NCBI RefSeq assembly: GCF_010730195.1
Contig: NZ_AP022613.1
Coordinates: forward strand, 186,001 to 250,000
Origin: Mycobacterium conspicuum
GTDB taxonomy: Bacteria > Actinomycetota > Actinomycetes > Mycobacteriales > Mycobacteriaceae
Length of the DNA: 64,000 nt
Reading direction: 5' to 3'
The translations under genes and the position numbers were made by a program. Position 1 is the stretch's first letter, and every line of letters begins with the position of its first letter. Of the stretch, positions 34,350-45,215 are shown piece after piece. The notes under the pieces were generated by a model. The model searched no databases, was not told the DNA's origin, and was given only the letters and a program-made list of their open reading frames with translations.

Positions 34350-35240
34350 TTACACGCGAATCGAAAACTGCGCTTCCGCCGGCTCGCCCGGGCGCGCGAC
34401 GCGGTACCCGCCGCGACGCAACGCGTCGGTTGGCGCGGCCATCGGCTCGAAGCACACCAGGTCCTCCGCCGGGGGAGCGAAGATCTGCGCCGCCGGGAAG
34501 CCGTAGTCGAAGCGCACCTCGATGCGGCGGCCGCCGCCGGAGACCGCGAAGACCGCGCCGTCGGCCAGCTGGTCGTAGCCGTCGTCAAAAGCCTTGTCGC
34601 CCAATACTTCCAAGCCGCCATCTTGAGCAGAGCTCTCGCCGGTCGGCAGCCCGCGGTCATCGACCGCCAGGTGCCGCATCGCAGGTGTTTCGATGGTCCA
34701 CTGCGCGCGCGGCACCTCGGGCACCTGAAGGTACGGATGAAAACCGAAGCACAGCGGCACGGCCTTGTCGGCCGTGGCCGCGACGGTGGTGTGCACAGTC
34801 AGTGTCCGGTCGGCCAGCGCCACCCGGACCACCAGTAGGTGCGGGAACGGAAAGCTGGCCAGCAGCGCCGGGTCGGCGCCGAAGTCCAATTCGGCGACCA
34901 GCTCGTGGGCCGATTCGGTCATCACCCGCCAACCGTCGTAGGCCGCGAGCACCCCGTGGATCGGCAACCCGTTGGGGTCGGCGCGCACGCCGTGCTCGCC
35001 CGGGGTCAGCGTCACGGTCGCGTCCTCGGCCGCATAGCTGTTGGCGCCCAACCGATTTGCCCACGGATACAGAATCGGGATGCCCATCGTCTTGCCGGCG
35101 CTGATGTAGGCGTCCAGGCCGCGCCGCTGGCCGAGCAGTTCCACGCCTTCGTCGGTCAGCGAGATGCCGATCATCCCGGCTTCGGGCACGAACTGAGCGG
35201 CGACCGACGACGACGGGTCGGTCAGTGTGACTGTGTGCAT
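34350..35240 (-). CDS. Aldose 1-epimerase family protein
   Basis: A 296-residue beta-sandwich mutarotase-like protein. Conserved positions are NRLGANSY near residue 62, PIHGVLAAYDGW with the first catalytic His, CFGFHPYLQVP with the second His, and VCFEPMAAPTDAL with the catalytic Glu. Such enzymes interconvert alpha and beta anomers of aldoses or act on hexose-6-phosphates. The sequence is of the shorter, distant branch, so the substrate is unclear. It starts 3 bases after the flavohaemoglobin-like gene stop, so the two form an operon. A truncated copy lies at 33860-33970. Confidence 0.87.
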   Translation of the reverse strand: MHTVTLTDPSSSVAAQFVPEAGMIGISLTDEGVELLGQRRGLDAYISAGKTMGIPILYPWANRLGANSYAAEDATVTLTPGEHGVRADPNGLPIHGVLAAYDGWRVMTESAHELVAELDFGADPALLASFPFPHLLVVRVALADRTLTVHTTVAATADKAVPLCFGFHPYLQVPEVPRAQWTIETPAMRHLAVDDRGLPTGESSAQDGGLEVLGDKAFDDGYDQLADGAVFAVSGGGRRIEVRFDYGFPAAQIFAPPAEDLVCFEPMAAPTDALRRGGYRVARPGEPAEAQFSIRV

Positions 35241-35243
35241 GGC

Positions 35244-36395
35244 CTACCTCGATAGTGGGTCGTGCTGAATGCGTTCCGGCGGTGCGCCTTTGGCGATCAG
35301 CGCGGCCTCCGTCGCGCGCACCATGGCCGGGCCGCCGCAGATCAGGATCTGCCGGTCGCCCCAGCCACCATATTTGGTGACCACCTCGGGCAGCTGGCCG
35401 GTTTGGGTGACGTGCAGGCCACGCGGTGGTGAAACGTCGGGGTAGTCGGCCGCCCAGGAGGGATCTTGGCTGTACTCGGCGACCGGCGACACCGACAGCC
35501 ACGGATTGTGCGCCGCGATCTCCCACAGCGTGCGCAGGTCGTAGAGCTCGCAGCGATACCGCGCACCGAAGAACAGGTGCACCCTGGGGTTCACCCCGTA
35601 GCGGCTGAGGTCCATGATCAGCGCCCGCAGCGGCGCCAGGCCGGTGCTGCCCGCCACCATCAGCACGTCGCCGCCGTCGCGGTCGACCCGCATGCCACCG
35701 TGCGGACTCGATAACCGCCACCGGTCACCGGGCCGGGTCTCGTTGACGACAGCGGTGCTGACCAGGCCGCCGGGAACAAGGCGAACGTGGAACTCGATCC
35801 CGCCGTCCGGGTCCGCTGGAATGGCCGGGCTGAGGTAGCGCCACCGGCGCGGGCATTGCGGCACATGGACATTGACGTACTGGCCCGGGTGATAGTGCAT
35901 CGGGCGGTCCAGCCGCAGCCGAACCACCGCGAGATCGCGCGACACCCGGATGTGCTCGACGACGGTGCCGTCCCACCAGGCGGGTCCGGGCTCGGCGTCG
36001 GCGGCGCCACTCATCACGCCGGTGATCAGGTTCAGCGACTGATCGGCCGCGGCGTCGATCGCGGCGGTCCAGGCCTCGCCGACGTGGCTGCGCAGCGTCG
36101 CATACAGGGCGCGCCGCAACGTGTCGTAATGCCTTGGCAACACACCGAATTTGCGGTGATCGCGGCCAAGCTGGGCGAGGAACGCGACCGGTTCCTCGGC
36201 GCGCTGCGCTACCAGTTCGCCGTACACCCACGCCATCGCGTGGACGAAAGCCGCGCGCTGGCCATCCATTTCGGGGGGAAATAGGTCGCGCACCGAGACG
36301 TCGAGAGCAAACCAGTGGGTGTAGAAGCGGTGGACCAGTTCGACGTCGAAGGCGTCGCGCAACACCCGCAACGCATCCTGGTCCTCTAGGCCCAC
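35244..36395 (-). CDS. Flavohaemoglobin-like globin/FAD/NAD reductase (Rv0385-like)
   Basis: About 383 residues from the GTG chosen here; an ATG at 36482 would give 412. The globin domain (1-~135) has FYTHWFALDVSVRDLFPPEM and DHRKFGVLPRHYDTL, whose first His should bind haem. The FAD domain has HPGQYVNVHVP and RWRYLSPAIP, and the NAD domain has VAGSTGLAPLRALI and LICGGPAMV. The globin part is of the divergent type II mycobacterial group, proposed to oxidise D-lactate rather than detoxify NO. In M. tuberculosis it is divergent from clpB; here the relation is kept but a PE_PGRS gene lies between. The N-terminus is uncertain. Confidence 0.85.
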   Translation of the reverse strand: MGLEDQDALRVLRDAFDVELVHRFYTHWFALDVSVRDLFPPEMDGQRAAFVHAMAWVYGELVAQRAEEPVAFLAQLGRDHRKFGVLPRHYDTLRRALYATLRSHVGEAWTAAIDAAADQSLNLITGVMSGAADAEPGPAWWDGTVVEHIRVSRDLAVVRLRLDRPMHYHPGQYVNVHVPQCPRRWRYLSPAIPADPDGGIEFHVRLVPGGLVSTAVVNETRPGDRWRLSSPHGGMRVDRDGGDVLMVAGSTGLAPLRALIMDLSRYGVNPRVHLFFGARYRCELYDLRTLWEIAAHNPWLSVSPVAEYSQDPSWAADYPDVSPPRGLHVTQTGQLPEVVTKYGGWGDRQILICGGPAMVRATEAALIAKGAPPERIQHDPLSR

Positions 36396-36590
36396 GAAGC
36401 CCGATTCTAGGCTCGCGACGCTGCGGCCCCGTTCCCCCGGCGGACGGCAGCCACGGCGGGCGGAGGGGCTGAGACGTGCCATGCCTGACGACCATTTCAA
36501 ACGTTAGCTAGCACCGGATGCGGGTTCGCGCGCACGGCACTATCTGACTCGTGCGTAAAAAAGGTCTGTTACTGGGCGGTAAGAAGGGTT

Positions 36591-36640
36591 TATGATCCCG
36601 CCTAGCGACTATCGAGCGACGACTCGGCCGGGTGGCCGAG
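36591..36640 (+). promoter_or_regulatory. Promoter -10 candidate and leader hairpin of the intact PE_PGRS gene
   Basis: TATGAT at 36591-36596 could be a SigA -10 element, with a weak TTACTG 16 bases upstream. Downstream, CTCGGCC (36623-36629), loop GGGT and GGCCGAG (36634-36640) form a perfect 7-bp hairpin, 30 bases before the start codon, where it could affect transcript stability or translation. Confidence 0.4.
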
Positions 36641-36670
36641 CCGCCATTTGTGTGCCAATGGAGGTGCGAC

Positions 36671-38545
36671 ATGTCGTTTTTGATCGCGGCGCCGGAATTC
36701 CTCGCAGCGGCGGCTTCAGATCTAGCTAACCTTGGATCGACCCTGCGCGAGGCCAGCAACGCGGCGGCTTTACCCACGTCTGCGCTGCTCCCGGCGGGCG
36801 CCGACGAGGTGTCCGCGCGCATCGCCACATTGTTTGCTGAGCACGGGCGGGCCTACCAGGCGCTCAGCGCCCAGGCCGCCGCGTTCCACGGCCAGTTCGT
36901 GCAGCTGATGAATGGCGGCGCGGCCGCGTATGTCCACGCCGAGGCCGCCAACGCCGAACTGGCCATGCTGAACGCGGTGAACAAGCCCACCGAGGCGCTC
37001 GTGGGCCGGCCGCTGATCGGCAATGGCGCCAATGGTGGGCCTGGCGAGAACGGCGGCGACGGCGGCATTTTGATCGGCAACGGCGGCAACGGCGGTGCCG
37101 GCACCTCGACCCAGGCGGGCGGCGACGGCGGCGATGCCGGGTTGTTCGGAAGGGGCGGAAACGGCGGGGCCGGCTTCAGCGGCGCGACACCCACCAACGG
37201 TGGCAGCGGCGGGCACGGAGGATTCCTGTTCGGTAGGGGCGGCGACGGCGGGGCCGGCGGCAGCGCGACCTCCGGAACCGGCGCCTTCGGCGGCGCCGGC
37301 GGCGCCGGCGGTCTGTATGGCGGCGGTGGCGGCAACGGCGGCATGGGCGGCAACTCGGCCGACGGTTCAGGCGGTGGCGGCGGCTCGGGCGGCGACGCCG
37401 GAACGTTGATCGGACGCGGCGGTCACGGCGGCGACGGCGGCACCGCCGCCGGCGCGGCCGGCACCGGAGGCGACGGAGGTTGGGGCGGAAACGCCGGGCT
37501 GATCGGCAGCGGCGGCAACGGCGGCGACGCCCAGGCCGGCAGCGGCAGCGGCCTGAACGGCGTCGCCGGCAACGGCGGCTACGCCCGCTTGGTCGGCAAC
37601 GGCGGCAACGGTGGCCTCAACGGCAGCTCCGGCGGACTCGCCGGGCACGCCGGGGCGTTCGTCGGTAACGGCGGCAACGGCGGATCCGGCCAGCGCGGGG
37701 CCGATGCCGGGATCTTCTTCGGCAACGGTGGTGACGGCGGGCCCGGCACCGCGACTGAGTCGGGCGGCAACGGCGGCGACGCCGGATTCTGGGGCAATGG
37801 CGGTAACGGCGGGCTCGGCTTCAGCGGCGCCACGCCCACGGCGGGCGGCAGCGGCGGGTCCGGCGGGTTCATCGGGAACGGCGGCAACGGCGCGGCCGGC
37901 GGCAGCACCCCGTCCGGCCTGGCCGCCAGCGGCGGTGCAGGCGGCTCCGCCGGCGTGTTCGGCGACGGCGGCGACGGCGGCGACGGCGGCACCTCAGCCA
38001 ACGGCTCCGGCGGCGACGGCGGGTCCGCCGGCGACGCGGGCACGCTGGTCGGCCACGGCGGCCGAGGCGGCGACGGCGGCCTCGCCTTCGGTGACGGCAG
38101 CGTCGGCGGCAGCGGTGGCTGGGGCGGCAACGCGGGCCTGATCGGCAGCGGCGGTGACGGCGGCGACGCCCAGGTGGGCGGCCCCAACGGCCAGAACGGC
38201 GTCGCGGGCAACGGCGGCTACGCCTACTTCTTCGGCAACGGCGGCGACGGCGGTGCCAACGGCCTGACCGGCGGCATGGCGGGAGCGGCTGGTGCGTTGA
38301 TCGGCAATGGCGGTGACGGCGGATCCGGGCAGCCCGGCGCCGACGGCGGAATCCTGTTCGGCAACGGCGGTCGCGGCGGCGACGCCGTCGATGTGGGCAC
38401 GGGCGCCGCGAACGGCGGCGACGGCGGCAACGCCATCGGGCTGATCGGCAACGGCGGCGACGGCGGACACGCCGTCAACGGCGGCACCCCCGGTACGGGC
38501 GGTCACCGCGGGCTCTTGTTCGGCCAAGACGGCCAAGAGGGGTAG
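36671..38545 (+). CDS. PE_PGRS family protein
   Basis: A 624-residue intact protein. The PE domain (1-~95) begins MSFLIAAPEFLAAAASDLANLG and contains the YxxxD/E-type secretion region near AAAYVHAEAANAEL. The linker NKPTEALVGRPLIGNGANGG follows, then about 500 residues of GGxGG repeats such as GGNGGSGQRGADAG and AGLIGSGGNGGDAQ. ATG with ggaggtgcg upstream is a good start. It is expected at the cell surface after ESX-5 export. It is inserted between the flavohaemoglobin-like gene and clpB, which are neighbours in M. tuberculosis. Function unknown. Confidence 0.93.
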   Translation: MSFLIAAPEFLAAAASDLANLGSTLREASNAAALPTSALLPAGADEVSARIATLFAEHGRAYQALSAQAAAFHGQFVQLMNGGAAAYVHAEAANAELAMLNAVNKPTEALVGRPLIGNGANGGPGENGGDGGILIGNGGNGGAGTSTQAGGDGGDAGLFGRGGNGGAGFSGATPTNGGSGGHGGFLFGRGGDGGAGGSATSGTGAFGGAGGAGGLYGGGGGNGGMGGNSADGSGGGGGSGGDAGTLIGRGGHGGDGGTAAGAAGTGGDGGWGGNAGLIGSGGNGGDAQAGSGSGLNGVAGNGGYARLVGNGGNGGLNGSSGGLAGHAGAFVGNGGNGGSGQRGADAGIFFGNGGDGGPGTATESGGNGGDAGFWGNGGNGGLGFSGATPTAGGSGGSGGFIGNGGNGAAGGSTPSGLAASGGAGGSAGVFGDGGDGGDGGTSANGSGGDGGSAGDAGTLVGHGGRGGDGGLAFGDGSVGGSGGWGGNAGLIGSGGDGGDAQVGGPNGQNGVAGNGGYAYFFGNGGDGGANGLTGGMAGAAGALIGNGGDGGSGQPGADGGILFGNGGRGGDAVDVGTGAANGGDGGNAIGLIGNGGDGGHAVNGGTPGTGGHRGLLFGQDGQEG

Positions 38546-38588
38546 GTCGCCCCAGCCTGCCCCCCACGGATGGGAAAAATTCATTAGA

Positions 38589-38609
38589 GTTGAGCGGAAC
38601 AGACTCAAC
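38589..38609. promoter_or_regulatory. HAIR-like HspR operator upstream of clpB
   Basis: TTGAG (38590-38594), nine bases, CTCAA (38604-38608): the same arrangement as operator 1 of dnaK, with cggaacaga between the arms against cggatcaga there. Known HspR regulons in M. tuberculosis include clpB. It lies about 60-80 bases upstream of the start. Confidence 0.85.
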
Positions 38610-38621
38610 CTTGACGGCGTT
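38596..38621 (+). promoter_or_regulatory. SigH/SigE-type promoter candidate of clpB
   Basis: GGAACA at 38596-38601 and CGTT at 38618-38621 leave 16 bases between, fitting the GGAAYA-N16-cGTT pattern of mycobacterial stress sigma factors. The -35 lies inside the HAIR operator, so HspR would block it directly. The transcription start would be near 38629. Confidence 0.55.
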
Positions 38622-38668
38622 GAACAACGCGACAAGCATTTTCCCTACACACTCCGAACGGAGGTTCC

Positions 38669-41215
<2,547 letters not shown>

Positions 41216-41327
41216 TCCGGCCGCCGGGCGGCCGCGGCGAGGCGCGGCCGGACGGTGCCAGGCTGTAACTCGGTTGTGACCCGGTCGCGTTGTCGGTTCC
41301 GGCGGAACAGCAGATACCCTGTTTGGG

Positions 41328-42185
41328 ATGGTCCCCCTCTGGTTCACGCTGTCCGCGCTGTGCTTCGTCGGTGCGGTGGTGTTGCTGTACGTCGATATCG
41401 ATCGACGCCGGGGTCGCAGCAGGCGGCGCAAATCGTGGGCGCGGTCGCACGGATTCGACTACGAGCGCGAGTCCACCGACATCCTCAAGCGTTGGAAGCG
41501 CGGCGTGATGTCGACGGTGGGTGACGTACCCGCCCACAACGTCGTGCTCGGGCAGATCCGCGGCGAGGCGGTCTACATCTTCGACCTCGAGGAAGTCGCC
41601 ACGGTGATCGCCCTGCACCGCAAGGTGGGCACCAACGTCGTCGTCGACCTACGCCTCAAGGGGCTGAAAGAGCCACGGGAGAACGACATTTGGCTGCTGG
41701 GCGCGATCGGGCCGCGGATGGTGTACTCCACCAATCTGGACGCCGCCCGCCGGGCCTGCGACCGGCGCATGGTCACCTTCGCGCACACCGCGCCGGATTG
41801 CGCCGAGATCATGTGGAACGAGCAGAACTGGACGCTGGTCGCCATGCCGATCTCCAGCACCCGCACCCAGTGGGACGACGGCCTGCGCACCGTGCGCCAG
41901 TTCAACGACCTGCTGCGGGTGCTGCCGCCGCTGCCGCCGGAAAGCGCGGAGGAGACGGGGGCACCGCTGGCGTTGCGCAATGCGGCGCCCAGCCGTCCGC
42001 TGGCCCCGGCCGGGCGGGCCGAGTTGCCGCAGCGCCGTCCCGAGCATGATGTTGCCGGGTTCCTCGGTGACGCGGCCCGGCGCGCCCCGGAGCCGCTGCG
42101 CCGCGAGGAGGGTCGCCCCGAGGGCGTGCGCCGCCCGCCGCCGGTGGGGCGCAACGGCAACCAAGCCGGCCACTACCCGCACTGA
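41328..42185 (+). CDS. ttfA: Trehalose monomycolate transport factor TtfA (Rv0383c-like)
   Basis: A 285-residue protein. One N-terminal TM helix (VPLWFTLSALCFVGAVVLLY) is followed by a basic stretch (RRRGRSRRRKSWARSHGFDY) and a cytoplasmic domain to about 205, then a disordered Pro/Arg-rich tail. The sequence and place next to clpB and pyrE match Rv0383c/TtfA, an essential partner of MmpL3 in exporting trehalose monomycolate for the outer membrane. ATG at 41328 is the only plausible start before the TM helix. Confidence 0.88.
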   Translation: MVPLWFTLSALCFVGAVVLLYVDIDRRRGRSRRRKSWARSHGFDYERESTDILKRWKRGVMSTVGDVPAHNVVLGQIRGEAVYIFDLEEVATVIALHRKVGTNVVVDLRLKGLKEPRENDIWLLGAIGPRMVYSTNLDAARRACDRRMVTFAHTAPDCAEIMWNEQNWTLVAMPISSTRTQWDDGLRTVRQFNDLLRVLPPLPPESAEETGAPLALRNAAPSRPLAPAGRAELPQRRPEHDVAGFLGDAARRAPEPLRREEGRPEGVRRPPPVGRNGNQAGHYPH

Positions 42186-42189
42186 CAGC

Positions 42190-42963
42190 GTGCCGCGTCC
42201 GATCGCCCTGATCACCGGGCCCACCTCGGGTATCGGCGGCGGCTATGCCCGGCGCTATGCGCGCGACGGCTACGACCTGGTGCTGGTCGCCCGCGACGTC
42301 GACCGCCTGCAGAAACTGGCCGACGAGTTGCGCGGCGACGGGGGCCAGATCGAGGTTCTGCCCGCGGATTTGGCCGACGCCGCCGGTCGTGACAAGGTCG
42401 CCGACCGGCTCGCCGCGGGGGTGCAGGTGCTGGTCAACAACGCCGGTTTCGGGACGTCCGGCGAATTCTGGACGACGGATCCCGCGCGGCTGCAGGCGCA
42501 GCTCGACGTCAACGTGACCGCGGTGCTGCGCTTGACGCACGCCGCGCTGCCGGCGATGCTCGGCGCCGGCGCCGGCACCGTCATCAACATCGCCAGCGTC
42601 GCCGGGCTGGTGCCGGGACGCGCGGCGACGTATTCGGCGTCGAAGGCTTGGGTGATCTCGTTCACTGAGGGCTTGTCCACCGAGCTGCACGGCACCGGCG
42701 TCGGCGTACACGCGGTGTGCCCGGGGTTCGTGCGCACCGAATTTCACGTCCGGGCCGGGATCGACATGGCCAAGACGCCGTCGTTTTTGTGGCTCAACGT
42801 CGACGACGTGGTCAGCGCCAGCCTGGCCGACATCGCCGCCGGCAAGCTGATCAGCATCCCGGGCGTCCAGTACAAGGCGATTGTCGGCGCGGGGCGACTG
42901 GTTCCGCGCGGTCTGCTGCGGGCCGCGGTCAAACTAGCCGGGGGCGCCAATGGCCGAACCTGA
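42190..42963 (+). CDS. Short-chain dehydrogenase/reductase
   Basis: A 257-residue classical SDR. The cofactor motif is ALITGPTSGIGGGYARRYA (TGxxxGIG), then LVNNAGFG (NNAG), and the active site has NIASVAG with Ser and YSASK with Tyr and Lys. It reduces or oxidises an alcohol or ketone with NAD(P). The GTG at 42190 starts 4 bases after the ttfA stop, and its end overlaps pyrE by 14 bases, so it is inside the ttfA-pyrE operon. It is not remembered at this place in M. tuberculosis. Substrate unknown. Confidence 0.9.
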   Translation: MPRPIALITGPTSGIGGGYARRYARDGYDLVLVARDVDRLQKLADELRGDGGQIEVLPADLADAAGRDKVADRLAAGVQVLVNNAGFGTSGEFWTTDPARLQAQLDVNVTAVLRLTHAALPAMLGAGAGTVINIASVAGLVPGRAATYSASKAWVISFTEGLSTELHGTGVGVHAVCPGFVRTEFHVRAGIDMAKTPSFLWLNVDDVVSASLADIAAGKLISIPGVQYKAIVGAGRLVPRGLLRAAVKLAGGANGRT

Positions 42964-43495
42964 GCTTTTGCGCCGCGAGCTCGCCGAACTGGTGCGCACC
43001 CTGGCGGTGGTGCACGGCCGGGTCACGCTGTCGTCGGGCAAGGAGGCGGACTACTACGTCGACTTGCGCCGCGCCACCTTGCACCATCGGGCCTCCGCGC
43101 TGATCGGCACGCTGATGCGCGAACTCACCGAGGACTGGGACTACGCGGTGGTGGGCGGACTGACGCTGGGGGCGGACCCGGTCGCGACCGCCATCATGCA
43201 CGCGCCGGGCCGTCCCATCGACGCGTTCGTGGTGCGGAAGTCGACGAAAACCCATGGCCTGCAACGCCTTATCGAAGGCTCGGACGTTTCCGGCCAGCGC
43301 GTGCTCGTGGTCGAGGACACCAGCACAACGGGCAACTCGGCGCTGACGGCCGTGCACGCGGTGCAAGACGCGGGGGGCTCGGTGATCGGCGTGGCCACCG
43401 TGGTGGACCGCGCCACCGGCGCCGCCGAGGCGATCGAAGCCGAGGGATTGCCGTACCGCAGCGTGCTGGGCCTGACCGATCTGGGGCTGGGTTAG
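42950..43495 (+). CDS. pyrE: Orotate phosphoribosyltransferase PyrE
   Basis: A 181-residue enzyme joining orotate and PRPP to make OMP in pyrimidine synthesis. The PRPP motif is VLVVEDTSTTGNSALTAV (residues ~118-135), preceded by VVRKSTKTHGLQ, the flexible catalytic loop region, and SSGKEADYYVDLRR near the N-terminus. It overlaps the SDR gene by 14 bases. Length fits the mycobacterial enzyme. Confidence 0.95.
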   Translation: MAEPELLRRELAELVRTLAVVHGRVTLSSGKEADYYVDLRRATLHHRASALIGTLMRELTEDWDYAVVGGLTLGADPVATAIMHAPGRPIDAFVVRKSTKTHGLQRLIEGSDVSGQRVLVVEDTSTTGNSALTAVHAVQDAGGSVIGVATVVDRATGAAEAIEAEGLPYRSVLGLTDLGLG

Positions 43496-43526
43496 GGCGC
43501 GCGCCGTGACCCGTCCGCCTTCGAGC

Positions 43527-43639
43527 GACAATTCGAGTCGTTGTCCTGAGTGAGCGCAAGGTTTTCAGTGTGAACCCACGGCGGCCAAAACGGGCAAAAC
43601 TTCGCCCTCAGTACACACCGAAAGCCATGGCTTCACACT
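43527..43639. repeat. Intergenic inverted repeats between pyrE and the lipoprotein gene
   Basis: A small hairpin GACAA...TTGTC (43527-43531, 43541-43545) may end the pyrE transcript. Further on, AGTGTGAA (43567-43574) and TTCACACT (43632-43639) form an 8-bp inverted repeat 57 bases apart, with cacggc/gccatg adjoining. The right arm overlaps the first codons of the lipoprotein gene. The AGTGTGAA arm resembles the GTGAACT arm of the element at 45934. Confidence 0.5.
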
Positions 43640-44574
43640 CAACTGCTCGGCCGGATGCGACCGCGCTGGCGCGGCTCCTGTGCCTTTTCCTCGCCCTGGT
43701 CTGCCTGGCCGGCTGTTCGACCGCCAACCATCCCGTTCGGCCCTACGGCGCTCAGGGCGCACGGCTGGGGGAGGCGCTGGGGCTGTTGGGGTGGAACATG
43801 TCGGTGTCGAACCTGCGCTGGGACGACGACTACGTGCTGATCGACATCGACGCCGCGGCAACGGATCCCAAGGCTTCGCACGCCAAACCCGAGGACCTGC
43901 GCTTCGGTCTTTACGGTGCGCTGTCGCATCCGATGGAGGCGGGCGGGCTCGGCAGCTGCGACGAGGCGATGGCTGCCGCCGGTCCCAAGGTGCACGACAT
44001 CAGCGCACCGCTGTCGGCGCCACCCGACCGGCTCACCGGCACGGTGTGTCTGGGCCCGCTCAAAGACCGCAGTGCCGTCCGCGGGGTGTACGCCTACTCG
44101 CCGCACGACCGGATACCGAAGACCACCGCCGCATACGGCGCGGCGTTTCCGGTCGGACTGCCGCCGATCAACGGCAACGACACCGGCGTGGCGATCAAGA
44201 CCACCAGCCTGTCGGCCTGGCGCGCCGACGGCGCCCCGGTGACCAAGGCGCAGCTCGGCGACCCGGCGGCGTTCACCGGTAACGGCTACATGCTGTTGGG
44301 GCTCGAGGCCAGCGCCATCGCGGCCCGATACCGTGACGAGTCCGCGGCTCGCGGCGGCCCGATGATGCTGCTGGCCTCGCCGACCCTGCCCGGCAAGGGA
44401 CTGAATCCGGCCTGCGCGGCGTACGGATCCTCGGTGCTGATCCTGCCCGACGCCTCGCTGGACGCGGTGCGCGTCAACGCGTCACTGTGCACTCAGGGGG
44501 AGATCAACGAGGCGCTGTTGTACGCGACGGTGGCGATCGCCGGCACCCACGCCGGTGTCTGGACCGTCAAGTGA
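43627..44574 (+). CDS. Putative lipoprotein (Rv0381c-like)
   Basis: A 315-residue protein with a signal peptide (ALARLLCLFLALVCLAGCS) ending in a lipobox, Cys at about 31. The mature part has LRWDDDYVLIDIDAAATD, SCDEAMAAAG and two further Cys (LNPACAAYG, NASLCTQG). It would be exported and lipid-anchored. No enzyme motif is recognised. The ATG at 43627 was preferred to a GTG at 43570 because the signal peptide starts just after it. The stop overlaps the RNA methyltransferase start. Confidence 0.8.
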   Translation: MASHSTARPDATALARLLCLFLALVCLAGCSTANHPVRPYGAQGARLGEALGLLGWNMSVSNLRWDDDYVLIDIDAAATDPKASHAKPEDLRFGLYGALSHPMEAGGLGSCDEAMAAAGPKVHDISAPLSAPPDRLTGTVCLGPLKDRSAVRGVYAYSPHDRIPKTTAAYGAAFPVGLPPINGNDTGVAIKTTSLSAWRADGAPVTKAQLGDPAAFTGNGYMLLGLEASAIAARYRDESAARGGPMMLLASPTLPGKGLNPACAAYGSSVLILPDASLDAVRVNASLCTQGEINEALLYATVAIAGTHAGVWTVK

Positions 44575-45215
44575 GCGAGCCCGGACCCACCGAATGGGGC
44601 GCGCCGGCCACCGGCGTCGGCCCCTGGGAGGGGGAGCTGCCCGACGATCCGCGGTATGACCCAGTTCTGTTGCGCGACGGTGACACTCGCAATGTCGTCG
44701 ACGCCTACCGGTACTGGACGCGCGACGCGATCATCGCCGACATCGACACGCGTCGTCACCCGCTGCACATCGCGATCGAGAACTTCGGTCACGACGCCAA
44801 CATCGGCTCGGTGGTGCGGACGGCCAACGCGTTCGCCGTCGACACCGTGCACATCGTCGGGCGCCGGCGCTGGAATCGCCGCGGCGCCATGGTGACTGAC
44901 CGCTATCAACGGTTGTGTCACCACGACAGCACGGCCGAGCTGATGGACTTCGCGGCCGACGCCGGCTTGACCGTGGTGGCCGTCGACAACGTTCCCGGGG
45001 CCGCGCGCCTGGAGCAGACCTCGCTGCCGCGGGAATGCCTGCTAGTGTTCGGTCAGGAAGGCCCCGGCATCACCGACGACACCAGGACGAGCGCGGCAAT
45101 CACCGTGTCGATAGCGCAATTCGGCTCCACCCGCAGCATCAACGCCGGCGTGGCGGCGGGCATCGCGATGCACGCCTGGATCCGCCAGCATGGTGACCTT
45201 GGGCGCGCCTGGTGA
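44571..45215 (+). CDS. SpoU (TrmH) family RNA 2'-O-methyltransferase (Rv0380c-like)
   Basis: A 214-residue SPOUT-class enzyme using S-adenosylmethionine to methylate a ribose of tRNA or rRNA. Motif 1 is IENFGHDANIGSVVRTANAF, motif 2 is LVFGQEGPGIT and motif 3 is VSIAQFGSTRSINAGVAAGIA, with the knotted SAM site formed by the last two. The GTG start (VSEPGPTEWGAP) overlaps the lipoprotein stop (GTGA). The target nucleotide is unknown. Confidence 0.9.
   Translation: MSEPGPTEWGAPATGVGPWEGELPDDPRYDPVLLRDGDTRNVVDAYRYWTRDAIIADIDTRRHPLHIAIENFGHDANIGSVVRTANAFAVDTVHIVGRRRWNRRGAMVTDRYQRLCHHDSTAELMDFAADAGLTVVAVDNVPGAARLEQTSLPRECLLVFGQEGPGITDDTRTSAAITVSIAQFGSTRSINAGVAAGIAMHAWIRQHGDLGRAW

Noticed and set aside
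33840..34838. 332-residue plus-strand frame read as one gene
   Set aside because: It strings together the epimerase fragment, the hspR fragment, the PE remnant and antisense epimerase sequence; no coherent fold.
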